Assembly: GCF_020283565.1 (NCBI RefSeq)
Contig: NC_060059.1
Coordinates: forward strand, 32,042,838 to 32,106,837
Length of the DNA stretch: 64,000 nucleotides
Direction: 5' to 3'
Origin: Trifolium pratense
Lineage: Eukaryota > Streptophyta > Magnoliopsida > Fabales > Fabaceae
Each line of letters starts with the position of its first letter. The stretch's first letter is position 1. Shown here piece after piece: positions 31,498 to 46,000 of the stretch. The position numbers and the translations under genes were made by a program. The notes under the pieces were generated by a model, which worked only from the letters and a program-made list of their open reading frames with translations, was not told the DNA's origin and ran no database searches.

Positions 31498-31744
31498 TGT
31501 TGGAGATACACTATGAATTTGGGATTATAGAATGAGAAAAGAGTAATAAGAGAAAGGTAAAGTAATTGCATTAATAAAAATTCTGTTTGTACAAGCTTAT
31601 ATAGTGTGATTACTTGAATCACAAGTAACTACAGTAGACTAAAACTAACTATAGTAAGCAGTTATAACAAACTAACTAACTATAGTAACTAACTGTAATC
31701 TAACTAACTAACTAGCACAAGGCATTTGAATTACATTCATAACA
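31498..31744 (-). repeat. Copia LTR (copy C)
   Basis: 247 bp, the same LTR as 6847-7101 but with two fewer AACT units. The polypurine tract adjoins at about 31745-31757. Confidence 0.8.
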
Positions 31745-31750
31745 TGCCCC

Positions 31751-32208
31751 CTTAATTCAAATGCTCTAAGGACATGACTCCAATCTTGCTCCTCAGTCCT
31801 TTGAACCTGTCATGCTTCAATCCCTTTGTCAATATGTCAGCTTCTTGTTCTACATTAGGGCAGTGAGATAGCACAATTCTCCCTTTTCTTAGCAGACTTG
31901 TTGTCAACAAGGAGTTGAATTGGTTCACTAAGTTCAGTGTTGCTGCCTTGACAAGCAGCAAAAGCACAAGCAATGTACTCTGCCTCACAAGATGAGAGGG
32001 AAACCACTGGCTGCTTCTTGGAACACCATGGAATTGGAGCATTTAAGAATTTGAATATGTAACCTGTAGTGCTTCTTTTGTCCACATGATCTCCACAGCA
32101 GTCAGATTCTGAAAATCCTCCCAATCTATTCACTGCATTGTTGACATTGTTTGGAAACAGCACTCCATAATCCATTGTACCTTGCACATATCTCATAATT
32201 CTCTTCAC
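31751..32208 (-). pseudogene. Copia RNase H fragment (copy C)
   Basis: Same fragment as 7108-7565, with the frameshift and 5' truncation in the same places. Differences such as W to C in ESD(W/C)CGDH show it is a duplicate drifting independently. Confidence 0.88.
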
Positions 32209-32562
32209 CTATACCGGAACTGCGAAAACGAGAAATTATTGGTTCGAACTCAGACCCCTGCTAAAAAAAGTTAGTTAGATTACAGGGTCCCTCTTAAAAC
32301 ATTTGAAGTGCGTTCGAGGCTGCCCTCGAATGAAGATTTAGGAAACATTGTGTGAAAGTCACTTAGAAAAACTGTTGGAGTTTCATCGAAGCATTGCAAA
32401 TGAAAAAATTGAAACTTGATAATTTTTTCTAAAGTTAACAAGAAAGTTTAAAATTACTAACATAATAATGAGACTTATTAAATGGGTTTATGACACAATG
32501 CAGAAGAAAATATATCCACTAAAACATGGAAAAATAATGTTTTATAGCATAAGCTAACAAAC
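32209..32562. other. Unassigned repeat DNA (copy of 7566-7919)
   Basis: Almost identical to the segment in copy A. No gene. Confidence 0.4.
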
Positions 32563-33003
32563 CTATTTAAGATGACATAGAGAACTGTCACAATAACACT
32601 TGTAACACCAAAATCCTTTTCCAATTATTTTGTGAAAATCAGACATTGACTCGAAACTTTCCTCGAAACGAGCCGTATTTTGAATTTGTTCAATTTTGAG
32701 TCGTGCGATTTCTCTTGGAGTTTGACCACCCTTCTTCATTTCCCTCCAATTAGCCAAAGTTTTCTTCACTTGAGGATCGGTGAAAGTATCCATTAACCTT
32801 TTGTTGGAAGGAATTTGCACCAATGAAATAGTGTCATGATGATCACTTGCATTAAAACTTTGTTGTTTTTCCATGGACTGATCGATTTTAACTCTCTTTG
32901 CAACAACAGTAACAGACACCCTTTTTCTCTTGTTGCCACAATTTCTTTTGGCAAGAAGAGACTTTGTTTTGAATAATCCACTTTTTTTGTGCGAGAATTC
33001 CAT
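32563..33003 (-). CDS. Unknown 146-residue basic protein, copy C
   Basis: Its translation is identical to 7920-8360. The surrounding DNA has several substitutions (for example near 32505 and 33115) while this frame shows no amino-acid change, which may hint at constraint or may simply reflect a recent duplication. Function unknown. Confidence 0.35.
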   Translation of the reverse strand: MEFSHKKSGLFKTKSLLAKRNCGNKRKRVSVTVVAKRVKIDQSMEKQQSFNASDHHDTISLVQIPSNKRLMDTFTDPQVKKTLANWREMKKGGQTPREIARLKIEQIQNTARFEESFESMSDFHKIIGKGFWCYKCYCDSSLCHLK

Positions 33004-33940
33004 TTTGATGGGTTGGGAAGAAAGTGAGTGGCGCAGGGCAGGCAGAGTAAGAGAAAACTCACCGAGAGAAAGTGAGTGGCGCAGCGAAACCCCCCGGAGC
33101 AAGGAGAGAAAGTGAACGGCGCAGCGCAGGAAGAGTAAGCGAAACCCGGAGAGAAAGTGAGAGCAATAAAACGCAGCAGAGTAAGTGAAGTGAGTGAGAT
33201 GAGAGTAAGTGAGTGAGTGAGTGAAAAATTGAATGAAGTTAAGAACAAAGAGTGAGATACAATATAACGGTTAAGAACAAAGATTTGATTTTTATTATTT
33301 TAGATTGAGAAAAGATTGAGTCTTGATTCCCACGCGCCAGCCAGCGGGAAATATCTTCCAACGGAAATATTCATACAAAACAGAACAAACCATTCAAATT
33401 CTCACTCACATAAAAAAACCTTTAATTTCTATCCTAACAAAAAATTACCGTTAATACATACATTAATAGCTGGCGTAAGTAATAAATGATTAGGGTTTCT
33501 TACAAGATTTAATTTTTATTTTGAATGAAAAAAGATTTGATTTTTATTATTTTCCAACGGTACTATTCATACAAAACAGAACAAACCATTCACAGTGGAT
33601 TTCGAAATACAAACTTACCTCAGATTCGTTCTTCTTGTTCGCTTCTTCATACTTCGTTTTCGCCAGATTATTCTTCGTGCTGTTCTTCGATTTCGTCGTG
33701 TTGTTCCTCGTTTTCGCCGGATTCTTCATCGTGTTGTTCGATTCCTTCATCGTTTTGTTGTTCTTCATTCTTCCTTTTGTTGTTCTTCTTCTCTTCTAGG
33801 GCAAAGAAAAAGAAGGTGTAAACAAAACACGCCATTTGTTCTTCTTTTAAATTTTCAGATTTTTTATTTTAAAATTTAATAATAAAGAATATATTTACAC
33901 AATCATTAATGATGTGGCAATTTTAAAAAAAATAAAAAAA
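33004..33940. repeat. Right part of duplicated segment, copy C
   Basis: Duplicate of 8361-9325. Homology ends near 33940, where copy A continues differently. It has small deletions around 33815 compared with copy A. The long overlapping frames are low-complexity. Confidence 0.65.
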
Positions 33941-35469
33941 TTGATAAATTAATGAATTCACTAAAATACTATATTGGAAGCTTTTTTTAATAAAAAATTG
34001 ATAAATTAATGATATTTTTTATGTATATTTTAAACACAATTATATTTCATATATGGAAGGATTAATACATCAATTTTCCAAAAAAATTATTTCTTAAGGA
34101 AAAGAAAAACAATTTAATTGTCTATAAATTATTTTTTTCGAATTTTCACTATTAATACTAGCTTGTACTATTTATTTAGGCCTATAATTTTTTAACCGAT
34201 TAAACTCAGACTTTGCAAAGTCAAACTCAGTCCAATCTATTTACACTCTTAGACTTAGAAAGATGCTTTCAATTAAAGTAAAATGGTTCTTGTAGTTTTC
34301 TCTTCAATACGAGCATTTTAATTTTTAAGAAAGTTACTTTTTTGTTAGTTTGTTGATAGACGAAATGATATAGCCATTGAAAACTCACACACACACAAAG
34401 TGGAGTGACCGGGATTAATCCCGATCCTAACACCCGACACTAGCAATTTCGGCTGTCTAAAATATATAGTTATTGTAGTCCACGGAAATATATAGTTATT
34501 GTAGTCCACGGACACAAGTGCTGTTACTATAGTACTATATTTTTCTTCATTATCTACTCTAGATGCTTAAATGAATCCTATCACTATAGAGGTGAAATTC
34601 ATTAAAATTATCAACTTATTTTTTAAAAGAAAATAAAATTATCAACTTTGTTTTAAAAGAAAAAGGAGGGTTACTACATTCCCCTCAAACAAAGTTAGAA
34701 AATTGAATTGAGGCAATAGTAATAAATTGAGATAAATGGATCCCAATTTCTTTGATCAATTTTTGCTTATATTTGAAACTAGAATGAGTAGCATAGAAGA
34801 AACTTTGGACAATGCTAAATATCACTTAGAACAAACAAAATTTTCTCAAAATTGGCAGTAATGCTAGATTTCAAGTGCATTGGACATACGATGCATCTAC
34901 TTCAATCTATTCAGCCAACAATTAATTCACATAATATCTTGCAAGAATATAAACTTTTAAATTTCTATAAAAATCAATATTTTACAACAACATCTGCAGG
35001 GCCAATAATGTTGCTTACTAGTTTACATTTTTGTGCCTCCATAACATATTTGATATACAATTCACATTCCAGAAAGGAATACATGAATCCCTAAGGTTTG
35101 GAGTATAATAATAGCTCTTCACAGCTCAACCAAAATAGAAACAAAAAATAATACAATAATATGGTGTTACAAAGCTCTCTCTCTATCTCTCATAAAAGGT
35201 CCATGGAAAATCAGACCCAATGCATATATATATTTTAGATAGCCACACCTTGCATTTACTAAGCATTTGCAAGGGTGTGATAAATTATGCAGCAAAATGG
35301 CTAGCAATAGTAATATAACAACATCCGTGGACTTTTCCTATCACTCCTATTTTTTACCTTTCCTATTGTATTTTCCTCATTTTCCCATATTTTGTTGGCA
35401 ATGCCCTTGAAACAGTGCATAAACCAAAGCTGAATCCAAATTATAAGATAAAATGTAAAAAAGTTGAGA
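33941..35469. other. Intergenic between RLK copy C and myosin
   Basis: 33949-34260 is the right copy of the repeat at 27110-27830. A SINE-like GGGATTAATCCCGATCC phrase lies near 34410. The 3' UTR of the minus-strand myosin gene probably lies at about 35200-35469. No other gene is seen. Confidence 0.5.
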
Positions 35470-38400
35470 TCAATTTATCCTTGTACTGTTCCTTCTCCCC
35501 CACCACTTTTTCCTCATTTTCTCAAGTGCACCATCTTCAGTTCCAAGCTTATTTATAATCAATTTTGTTTCGCGCAATCTTCCCGAGTAGTCCCTTTTCC
35601 AAGCTTCAAACATTTGCTTTAACCTTCTAAGTTCTTGATCCGGGTTTAAACTTGCCTCTGCTTGACCAGATTTCACCTCAACCAAGAACTTGGCATCATC
35701 ACCAAATACTTGACTCCTTTGCTCAAATTCTTCAGCAAGCCGACTTATAACACTCAAACTAGCACTCGTTGATCGTGTCCCATTGCTTTCTTGGCGCCTG
35801 TGATTACTTCCCACATCCCAGCTGTAATCACGCTCATCGCTTGCATTAACAGATGCATCTGAATTTCTTTCAGAATCATCAATAGCAAGGCTCCTCTTAG
35901 CAATGGAGAGGCTAGATTGAAGGGATCTCATTTGTTTCTGCCACACTTCTTCCATGGATTTCATCTTCAACTCATATTCAGACCATCTGCTTTCATATTG
36001 TTGGATACGTTGGTTAAGGATGTCATTTTCCTCATCTTTCTCTCTCAGGGCAGCTTCAGCCTTTAGTACTCGGCGCTGCAATTCAGCCAGGAAAGATGAC
36101 TTGACCAGAATCTCATCCGACTCTTTTGTCTGTTTTGAAGTTCATGATTGTAAGTATCATGAAGATGAAGCTTTTAAAAGCATAATATAAGAACTTTTCT
36201 ATTGTATAAAAGAAGGGTTAGATATGATATAGTTTCAGAACTTGGGGAAAAAGAATACCTTCATGTCCCCATATTTCGAAAATCCAATATCCCCTGAGCA
36301 TCTTCTGACCAACCATCCACGAATGACTGCAAAGAGTAGCCCGAATAAAATTATGAAAATTTACCAACAATGTCATTGAAAAGACAGACGTCCACATTAC
36401 AACAAGATATAGCCATTTTATGCATAATTTGTACTGCACTCAAACAATAAAATTTGAAATGCAAAACACTTTGTGCAATAACTATTCTAACTTGTATAAA
36501 TCTATCATTTGTACATCTAGGTAGGAATTCAATTTTCTCAGATTAAAGAATTTACAAATAAGATCAATTACTATTTTCTTTAAAAAGGTGTCTAGTGTTT
36601 ATATAAGCCTATGATGCACTGATGCTTCATTTTTCCTTTCATATGGTACTTGATTGATACTCCCTGATTTAGTTCAATAAAATATCAAGGATCAATTTCT
36701 TTTAAACAAATAAAAAATAAATTCTAATACACTCTCGATACACTGTCAGTACACTCCCAACATGCCATGTATTCTTCATTACCCTCACATGTCACATACA
36801 TGCTTTATTATGTTTAGTGTTGAAACTCTCGCTCATTAATTGTAACAAATGCCATTTGTATCACCACTTCACTCATTAATTATAATCCCTGTTTTCCCAT
36901 TTATATATGTTACTTACAAAGATGCAATTTATATCACATTTCTTCACCCATGTTCAAACTTCCATCACTATTTTTGGTCATCACCAAACTACAATAATAT
37001 ATTTATTATATTTTGTGAATTATTGTATTTATTTATATATGTATCTTAAAAGTATCGTATCCTTCAAGAAACGACATATCATGGTGTCAAATACATATTG
37101 TATCTGATTCCCAAACTGTGTCTATGCATCATAGTTGTAACTGTAAGCTCTAATTCAAACATCCAAAATATAAAAAAGTGGTAGGATGTATCATGGCATC
37201 TACAAAATATAAACTCTAACCTGATTGTATGACAATTGTAGCATCTCTAATATGCCTTGTTTTGTTTCTTACGAACACTGCTTTTATCTGCTTCTGTATA
37301 GTAACTGCAGCTCTATGTCTCTGAAGCAAAGCAGCATATGCCTTTCTTGTTTTCTCTCCCCGAATAACTGCACGAATAGATAATATGTTTCATTATGTAA
37401 TACTTATACATTAAGAATATCTTCAAGGCTGAAAGAATGAGGCAGTGAAAAAGGAAATACATGACTGCAAAGTTGAGATTCCTCCTTGAAGCTTCTTGAG
37501 AGATTGACGAGCTTGGTAACCCCTAAAGCAACTTTGGACACGTAAGATGCCATGAAGTGTACGGTTTCTAGTATCTTCAAGCACACCAATCTGAAATGTG
37601 ATCAAAGCAGCATAAATTTAAAATATATAAAAATCATGAAGGTAGACATCTCATACAGGAACCCAATATTGGATCTAAATAGAACTATAAATTGGAAATA
37701 CTAATTCATTTAAATTCACAATCACAAAAGCTCAATTTTTCAGTTTAACAATTGAACAACTAAAACTTAATCGCAAATGGTAACATCAACAAAAAGTTAC
37801 CTGCCCTGTTCGGAAAAATAATTTTGTGTAGCCAACTTGATACATCTCGGGCAAAATATTAAATTGTTTTAGAATTGAAACTGAATCACTAAGTGGATCC
37901 TGAGATGCAGCATTATCAAAGAGAAGAAAGCCATATCTGATTCACCACACCCAATCCAATAAGAAAAGGGTTAGACATAAGCAAACCACCAGGGAAGAGG
38001 GGTGGGGTATAGGTTGTGGAAGTAATCGAAAGGATATATATATCATCAGTTACTTCCTGTTATATACCTTCTGGCAAACTTTTGGTGAGACATTCTTGTT
38101 GGAAATCCGGATCTTGATATTCGAACCACTTCCAGCACCCCACAGCATCTAAGCTGTTGCAGTACAAGCCCTTGTTCATATGATTCAGGTGATTGGAGAT
38201 TGTTGGGCTTAATGCAGCGAATAAAATGTGGAGTTGTGCTCTCTAAGCGTTGCATCAGTTGGAATAACTGACCCTGCATGCCAATGGAGGAAAAAATTGA
38301 TAACTTATCTAGCTTTTATATGAGGCATGGTTTGATACATTGGAGTTTTTACTCTATACTCTGTCATGCAATACTCCACAAAATTAATTTTTTTACATCT

Positions 38401-41400
38401 GTATCCTTTCCTATTTCTGATAAACTAAACCAAGTAACGTACAATATTTATTTGGTTTAAACTTTAAACTGTGACTTTTTATTACTAGCTAATTTGAAAC
38501 ATCTTGGTTTAGACCAATATCACCATTATGCTAATTAATATTTTGATGAGACAGCCTATTTTCCAGCAGTAAGTGCAATATATATTTCTGCATAGTTTGA
38601 TTAAAATCAATACCATCAATAGAATAACAAAATTTAGAATATATACTTAATATAAAGATGCAAGAATCAAAATTTTAGTTTGCCAAAGTTATAGACCATT
38701 TCATAATACTTGAATTTTGGATCACCTCATAATGAAGCTAATATACCTTGAATTTTGTTGCAACACTTAGCTTTTGGGAATCTGCCCCACCTGACTTGTG
38801 TAAAGGACCAACTACTGGCTTTTCAGACTGTGTAAGCATATGAGATGCAAATATTTGAGGAAGATGACATGAGCATGAGGATAGAAGTTGGATGGAATCC
38901 AAGTGCAATAGGTCCCTATTCTTCTCCAGAAACCCAGTTGTATCATAAGTGACCTAAGGAAAGGATCAAAAAGAACTATCAAACAACAGTCAGGTAGGAC
39001 GAGCAAATTTGAATCGACAAGTCACCCTCTGCTTAGTCAAAAAATATCCAGTACGATATTTAAATTAAAACTGTGGTTGACTATGTTTTATTAAAATGAT
39101 CAGATTATTACCTCTCCAGCATAATGACACACAGTAAAGGCTTGGTTTCTTTCTCCTTTGAAACATGATTTAGAATTTAAATGCTGTTTAAGCTTGTTTG
39201 CAAATGTCAAATCCGTGCCATTTGGGAAAGTAGACTCTTCATCTAGAAGGGATAATAACCCCAGTGGTTTCTGCAAATATATATAAGAGTTCAGAAGTCA
39301 AACTCAACACACGAAAATTTCTAATTTCTAATCAATATGTCAGAATTTTCACATCAGGGAATATAAGTGTGGTTGCCACAACAAACTACTCCATTTATAG
39401 TTCACCAACTAACCGCAGTATTTAGCAGCCAACACTCGGTGGAATTTAGTCCCACATCGAATAGATAGGATTCTTGAGAAGAGTTTATAAAGAGGAGGCA
39501 CTCCTCACCTTACAAGCCGGTTTTGTAAGGATGAGTTAGGCCTCGATATTCATGACATCGTATCAGAGCCTATCAGGTCTATCATTGGGCTTCCTACATC
39601 GTTTACGCTTCAGGCCCATTGGGCTAGGCTGAAGCGTGAGGGGGTGTGTTAGCGGACAACACTCGGTGGAATTTAGTCCCACACCGGATAGATAGGATTC
39701 TTAAGAGGAGGCACTCCTCACCTTACAAGCCGGTTTTGTAAGGATGAGTTAGGCCTCGATATTCATGACATCTCGTGTCAGGGAAAAAAGAGAAACCATT
39801 GTTGTTTATGCATCATCCCAAACTAAACCAGCATTAATACAGTTTACATTCATAATCAGATACACATGGTAAATGTTTAAAGAATTTTAATCAAGAAAAA
39901 TTGCATTAAAAGAACAAAGTCCCAATACATTAGTACACTTTCCAGTCTCTACCGTTGATGGTCCTACAAGTGACAGCTGCTTTAAACAGTATATTCCTTA
40001 TACCGACAGCCAAGCATATTAGGATTTGCAACCAATGTCATGCCATAGCAAGTTAGTTGACATAACGGGTTAAAAGCATGTTTTTTGTAAAGGGGTGCTT
40101 CTTACAATAAGGATCCCACCTTCCTTTTGTATCTTCTATCTTAATAAAACACTTGTTTTATCAAAATTTTAAGACAATTAGTCCACATATAAGTATTGTG
40201 CCGGTACTGTTGTATCAATCATTACTTAGAAAATACCTTTCTTTACAGTACCTGGCACTGACATTAACAGAATTTAAAGTTTTTTACAGTGCCTGGCACG
40301 GACATTGATGGAATATAAAGCTACGTTAGCAGTTTCCCACTGATATGCCAAGCAGAATATTTCAATCAAGCATCATGATAAAATTCTTTTTTTTTTAAGG
40401 AAAAAAAATGGCACGCAAAAGCATCACAAGGCTACTGATATACCAACTATGTTGGCACCTCAGCAGCCAACAATCTATTGTGCCAATAAAATCACTTATT
40501 AAAACCAATGTATGGGGAAAAAATATAGTTTACCCTTTGAAAATCCAAAGTTGTTTTTATCTAAATACACGCGTAGATACAGGACATAATGTGATGAAAG
40601 TCAAAATGAGTATATTACCACTTTCCCATTGCAACCATTCAATTACAAGCACCCTAAAGATCGTTCAGAAAAGGGGTCAAGGAACAAAGTTCTGTACCTT
40701 CTCAAAAAGATTAAGGCAATCTTGATTGTCTTCAAATTCAACTTTAGCCCAGTCAATGCCATCTTGAATATATTCCTAAAAATAATCAACAAATATAAGA
40801 AAATGTTTGGGTTTTCCAAGGTCGGTATTTATTGTATATATTATATTCTTTCTTTTAAGATTTGAAGGCATTCAATGCATGTTTAGAGCCTTCAGTTCTG
40901 TGGGGTGCATACCTCCTGTTCTAACTTGAATAAATGACGATTGAAGTGTTGCTGCAATCTTTCATTTGCATAATTTATGCAGAACTGCTCAAAACTGTTC
41001 CTCTGCAGAGATATGTAGCATCGAAGAGCCAAAATACTTTAAAATTTAAACAGGAAACGGATAGTCGGATATAAATGTAAAGAAAGAATGAGATAAAGTT
41101 TAATATACACATACATTGAATGATTCAAAGCCGTATATATCTAGAATACTGATTGATCTTCCGGTACGTCTTTTGCCAACAGCAAGTGATTTATTTATTT
41201 GTTCAACCAACCAATCAAACAGGCATGCATATATAGACTTTGCCAAAGCATCTCTTGCATCAATTGCCTACAAGACAGTATAATATAAAAGATATTGAGA
41301 AAGATTATATCCATCATTATGTGTTTCATTACATTTGACATTTTACAAATCGACCGGTTTAACCTCTTTATGCATTGAGCCACTTACTTATTTGATATTA

Positions 41401-43017
41401 TGACTCAGAATCTAGAATATACAAACCACCACAACCTGAACCCAAAAAATATGGTAACCAGTCCAGTATTCTAACGCAATAGCCACATTACCTGTGATTG
41501 TGTCAACTTTTGGATGATATTATCATTACCGACTTTCATTTTACGAGTTGATAGAGTCAACTTGAGATCTTCAATGTCACAGCCAATCAATTCAGCGACG
41601 TGTAACAAACCTTTAGAAGTAAGAAAAAGATTCAACTTTAGGGAGGTATTGAATATCTTGAAACGCTTGAAGACAACTAAAATATGTTCAAAACATTTAT
41701 ACCAAATATTAGGTATCTAATAAATCATATATAATTTAAAGTTACAACACCAGCAAAAAGCCTTTTTCCTACTACCGTACATGAATTATGGTTATCAGAT
41801 GAAAGTGAAAACAAGTCACAGTTAAGGCAAAAATTTTAAAGGCTTGAGTGAAAGTTCAAGAATTGTTTGATAATTTATGTTAACCACACTCCCTCATGCA
41901 TGACTCTTTCGACTTGAAGTGTGGACAAATCATAAGTCCAGCCTATCTTGTGACAAAATTCAAAATTTATATAGAGGATGGGAATGACAAGGATCAAACT
42001 TTTAATCACTTGACCATAGAGGCTTTGACATTATGTCGAAATCATATGATTTAGGTGCGGAAGGAGAAAAGAGAGAAAAGGCACTTTAAATAGCGATACA
42101 TCAGTCATCAGATTGATACTGTGTGTGATGATATCATAATGATATAGATTTGTACGACAACAGATTGATATGGAGCCTACTTTATATCTTCCTTTTAGCA
42201 TTTATTTCTCACAAGCTCATGGAGATGGTTGCGTTAATAACTTAATTAAACATTTACTCAATAAACGCTTATCATAAAGCTTATATGCATAATCTGAAAT
42301 TAGGAACCCGTCTCACTTAATAGATGCATGCAAAAAGTAGAGGTTCTGAAAATTTCTTACCCTCATTTTCAACAGCTTGAACATGGTTTTCATTATCAAT
42401 GACAGTAAATGATATGTTCCCTAACCATAATACTGCAGCAAGCATAGCAAATACAGTCTCTTGGTCTTCTTTACTGATGTGGACAACATCCAGAGCTTCC
42501 TGGAAACAGTTAATAGTGTGAAAAAGTTCTTATTTATGTCAAACTATCATTTAAAAGTCAATCAATCAATCAAACCATTGATAAGAACAATAATGAAAGC
42601 CTCTATGGAGGCAAATCTTTAAGCAACAAAAAAGTGTACCATGACTATGCGAAATTCTTCTGCATCATTAACACCAGTAATTGAATAACAATTGCTCTGC
42701 TTCAAATATTTATAATCTTCTGCATTTTGTAGGTTGAGCTTCTCTGAATCAATAAATCAAACAATCAACAAAACAGTAAATCATACCAACAAGAAATTAA
42801 ATGTTAAGATATACAAAGCTTATGCGAGGTTCCTGTAAAAGTTGTGGGACTTTAGATAAAATGAGGAGAGAAAATAATAAGAACTTTGAATATTAATGAT
42901 AAGAACTAGATATTGACTTGATAGTAGCAAACAAAAGACTAAATATTAATCCCTATTTACAGGGATACATAGACTCGATCATAAATAAATAAAATAAAAT
43001 AGAGAAATCAAGAAACA

Positions 43018-43056
<39 letters not shown>

Positions 43057-46000
43057 AGGTATATGAAAAAGAATCCTAAGACATAATCTAAGACATGCTA
43101 AGATTCACAACTGATCCTAGGATAACCAAGAAATTCTAGCCTAATATTAAGATATGATATATTATTTTATATTCTAACAGTTCCAAATTCCATGTAATCT
43201 TATTAATTTGTGAGTTTATGTGATTAGTATTCTCCAGACTAACTATAGATTAAAGTCAAAGTTCCTTTAATGACTCAGCACAATGGTTATTGAATTGAGT
43301 AAAGCCCTTATTGAAAAGATAAAACTTATTGAATCAAGTAAAAAGGGAACTGCATACCTGTTCAGGTTAGATTGTAAATGAATTAATTACAAAACAATTT
43401 GCATTAAACAAAATGATTGCAAAAGAAACATTCAAAATTTTGGATTTGGGTATTAACTGTATTGCATAGCAAATTACTATTGAAGTGTAACTGCATGGAT
43501 TTTTATTTTTTTTTAAATACTGACTTCTTGTTGAAATTGATTTTTTTTTTGTTGTGGATTGTAGCAACTTTCTCTGCAAATCACAAGGCATCTCACCAAG
43601 ATTCACCAGTATTAAACAACAAAGACAGATATAGTATTGTTTAAATCAGAATTAGTGGGATCCTAAACTAGCAATCACTGCCACTGCCACTCATACCATT
43701 CCATTTAAGTTTACATCTCTCAGTCTAGGCGATGTTTCTCATATCAAGTTCTTAGAAGCTTTAGTAGAAGTGTGACTAGTAAAGTATAGACCCACTATGT
43801 CTTGCATCTATTTGATTCCATAAATTTATCAATTAACCAGATAGAAGAGTGTAAATGTTAGATCCATGAGACAAGTTTTTTTTTTTAAAATCCTTTTTTG
43901 CTTAATGCTTACTCTTCTAACCGCCATTCCTTCTTTTCTCAAAGGCCAAATCCTTTCTTTGGGCAGCATCACAGTAGAACTTAGAATTAATACTCAGGAC
44001 TTGATGCAGACTTGTAGAGCCCACATCACTATGCCGTGATGTTTATTATTTAAAGCTCCAGATCATAATAGCTACTCAGAGCATGGTAATTTCCTTTCGA
44101 GAGATTTTTTTGGGTCATTATTTTGTACTTGGTATGTCCTACAGTGAACTATTGGTTGGATCGGTTTTTCTGAAAGATCCTCTCATCTTCCTGCTATTTC
44201 CACACCATACCACTTATGCCACAGCTATCATGCTGAACGAACTGCCATGCAATAGCCTACTAGGAACAGTTTGGCATCCCAGACTTGAAGAAAATAACAG
44301 GATAGATGCCTACTACACCTACCAAATATAACTTCTATGGGCATCATCACAGTATCCTGTTAGTCAGAATCACCACCCAGATAAGATCATCCTCACACTG
44401 CCACAAGTGGAAATAAGGCTTTATTAGATTTTCTATTTAGTTAAGAGTTTAACTTTTATACATTGTTAGTCTAAGAAGTTTTAAACTGTCAGCAAATCAC
44501 AACCAATCATATGTGTAACCAACATATGTTTTTAATGATCTGACAGTTATGATCGATTGACATTGACAGTGTATACGAATTAAATCATTTAGTTAAATAT
44601 ACGCTGCCAAGTTCTATTATCAAAACGAAGCATTTTTATTTTTAATAAAGTTTGCAGCATTATAATTAATCCAACTATTACGGGGAACCACTTGAAAGAA
44701 CCTTTTTCCATACTCTTTGTGCACAATATATGAATGAATTTCTGTTTTACAATAAACCAGTAAGCTGTTGTACTAGTATTGATAAAAATACTTTATTCTG
44801 TTGGAATCTCCCAACAACACATAAGTTTTCACTGGCATGTAAATTAATAGCTGTGTCCAATTTATTTTTTAATCACATACTATCTGTGTATAATAATGAT
44901 CATCTATAACTGAACTGAACCCTAATAGACAAGATTAATAATCTATAATACTGGAAACTACATATATAAACCAATTATATGATAGCTATATGTTAGAATA
45001 TATGAAATGTCTCATAATATCTTTGATATTATGTTGGAGTATCTTAGTTTATCTCCTAGGATCAATTTTTAATCTTAGAGTATCTTAGATTATCTCATAG
45101 GATTATTTTCGATATTACCTAATTATTATCATGATCTGTTTCCAGATATCTCTATTTATCTAAGATTAGGAGTCTTGAATATCCAATATAAATAGGGGAT
45201 GGTGTTTAGTCTATTGCATCAAGTTACTATCAAATTAATAAAAATCATATTTCACCAGAATTATATTTCTTCTTATTCTTCACCTTCTTTTATCTGAAAC
45301 TCATAACTTCAACAATACAAATAAAAACAAAATATATACAACATAACAACACAAAATAGATTATATTCTCCCCAAATTGGAGATGCTTTCCAACATTGCC
45401 CCTCTAGCTAAGGAATACAAAATTACAAATCATATTTCCAAGCTTGTTATAAATGAACCGAGTTAGAGGACCTCAAAGAGAGTTCGTGAGAATATCTACA
45501 AGTTGGTCGCTAGAGTTGAAAAACTTGCAATTTCCTTAGAGAGAGAACCTTTTTCTAGTAAATTATAGTACCATCTCTTGATTGGAAAATAATTTACAAA
45601 GTTTCTTCAGGAATGTCTGAGCACAATCCATTATATATACAAAATTTACAATTTGATTATTGGAAACTATACAACTAAGGAAACTAAATACTACTAGATG
45701 ATTTCCCAACAACCATTGACAAGATAAAGGACTTAAAAAATATTCACAATATGCAACAAAATATTAGCAGAAGTGAAATAGTGTGTACAAGCCAGTAATT
45801 ACCTCGAAGAGATGGTGGTGCACCAGCACATAACTGATAAAATATATGATATGACCTTTCCCCTTCATTGCATTGAACTACTCTAGACTGTCCAGATACC
45901 AAACAACATTAGTGTCTACTGGTGTAATGTGGACAAAGCTTAGAAAATTTAGCTCAGAAGAATGAATGATTACCTTTTCAAGCAAAACTGTTGATGTCAG

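Noticed and set aside
34852..35094. 80-codon plus frame before the myosin 3' end
   Set aside because: No codon bias, domain or splice context. It most likely reflects chance in AT-rich DNA.
39558..39570. Cassandra-type element carrying a 5S rRNA promoter
   Set aside because: The terminal repeats lack the 5S rRNA internal promoter sequence, so only a generic TRIM is supported.
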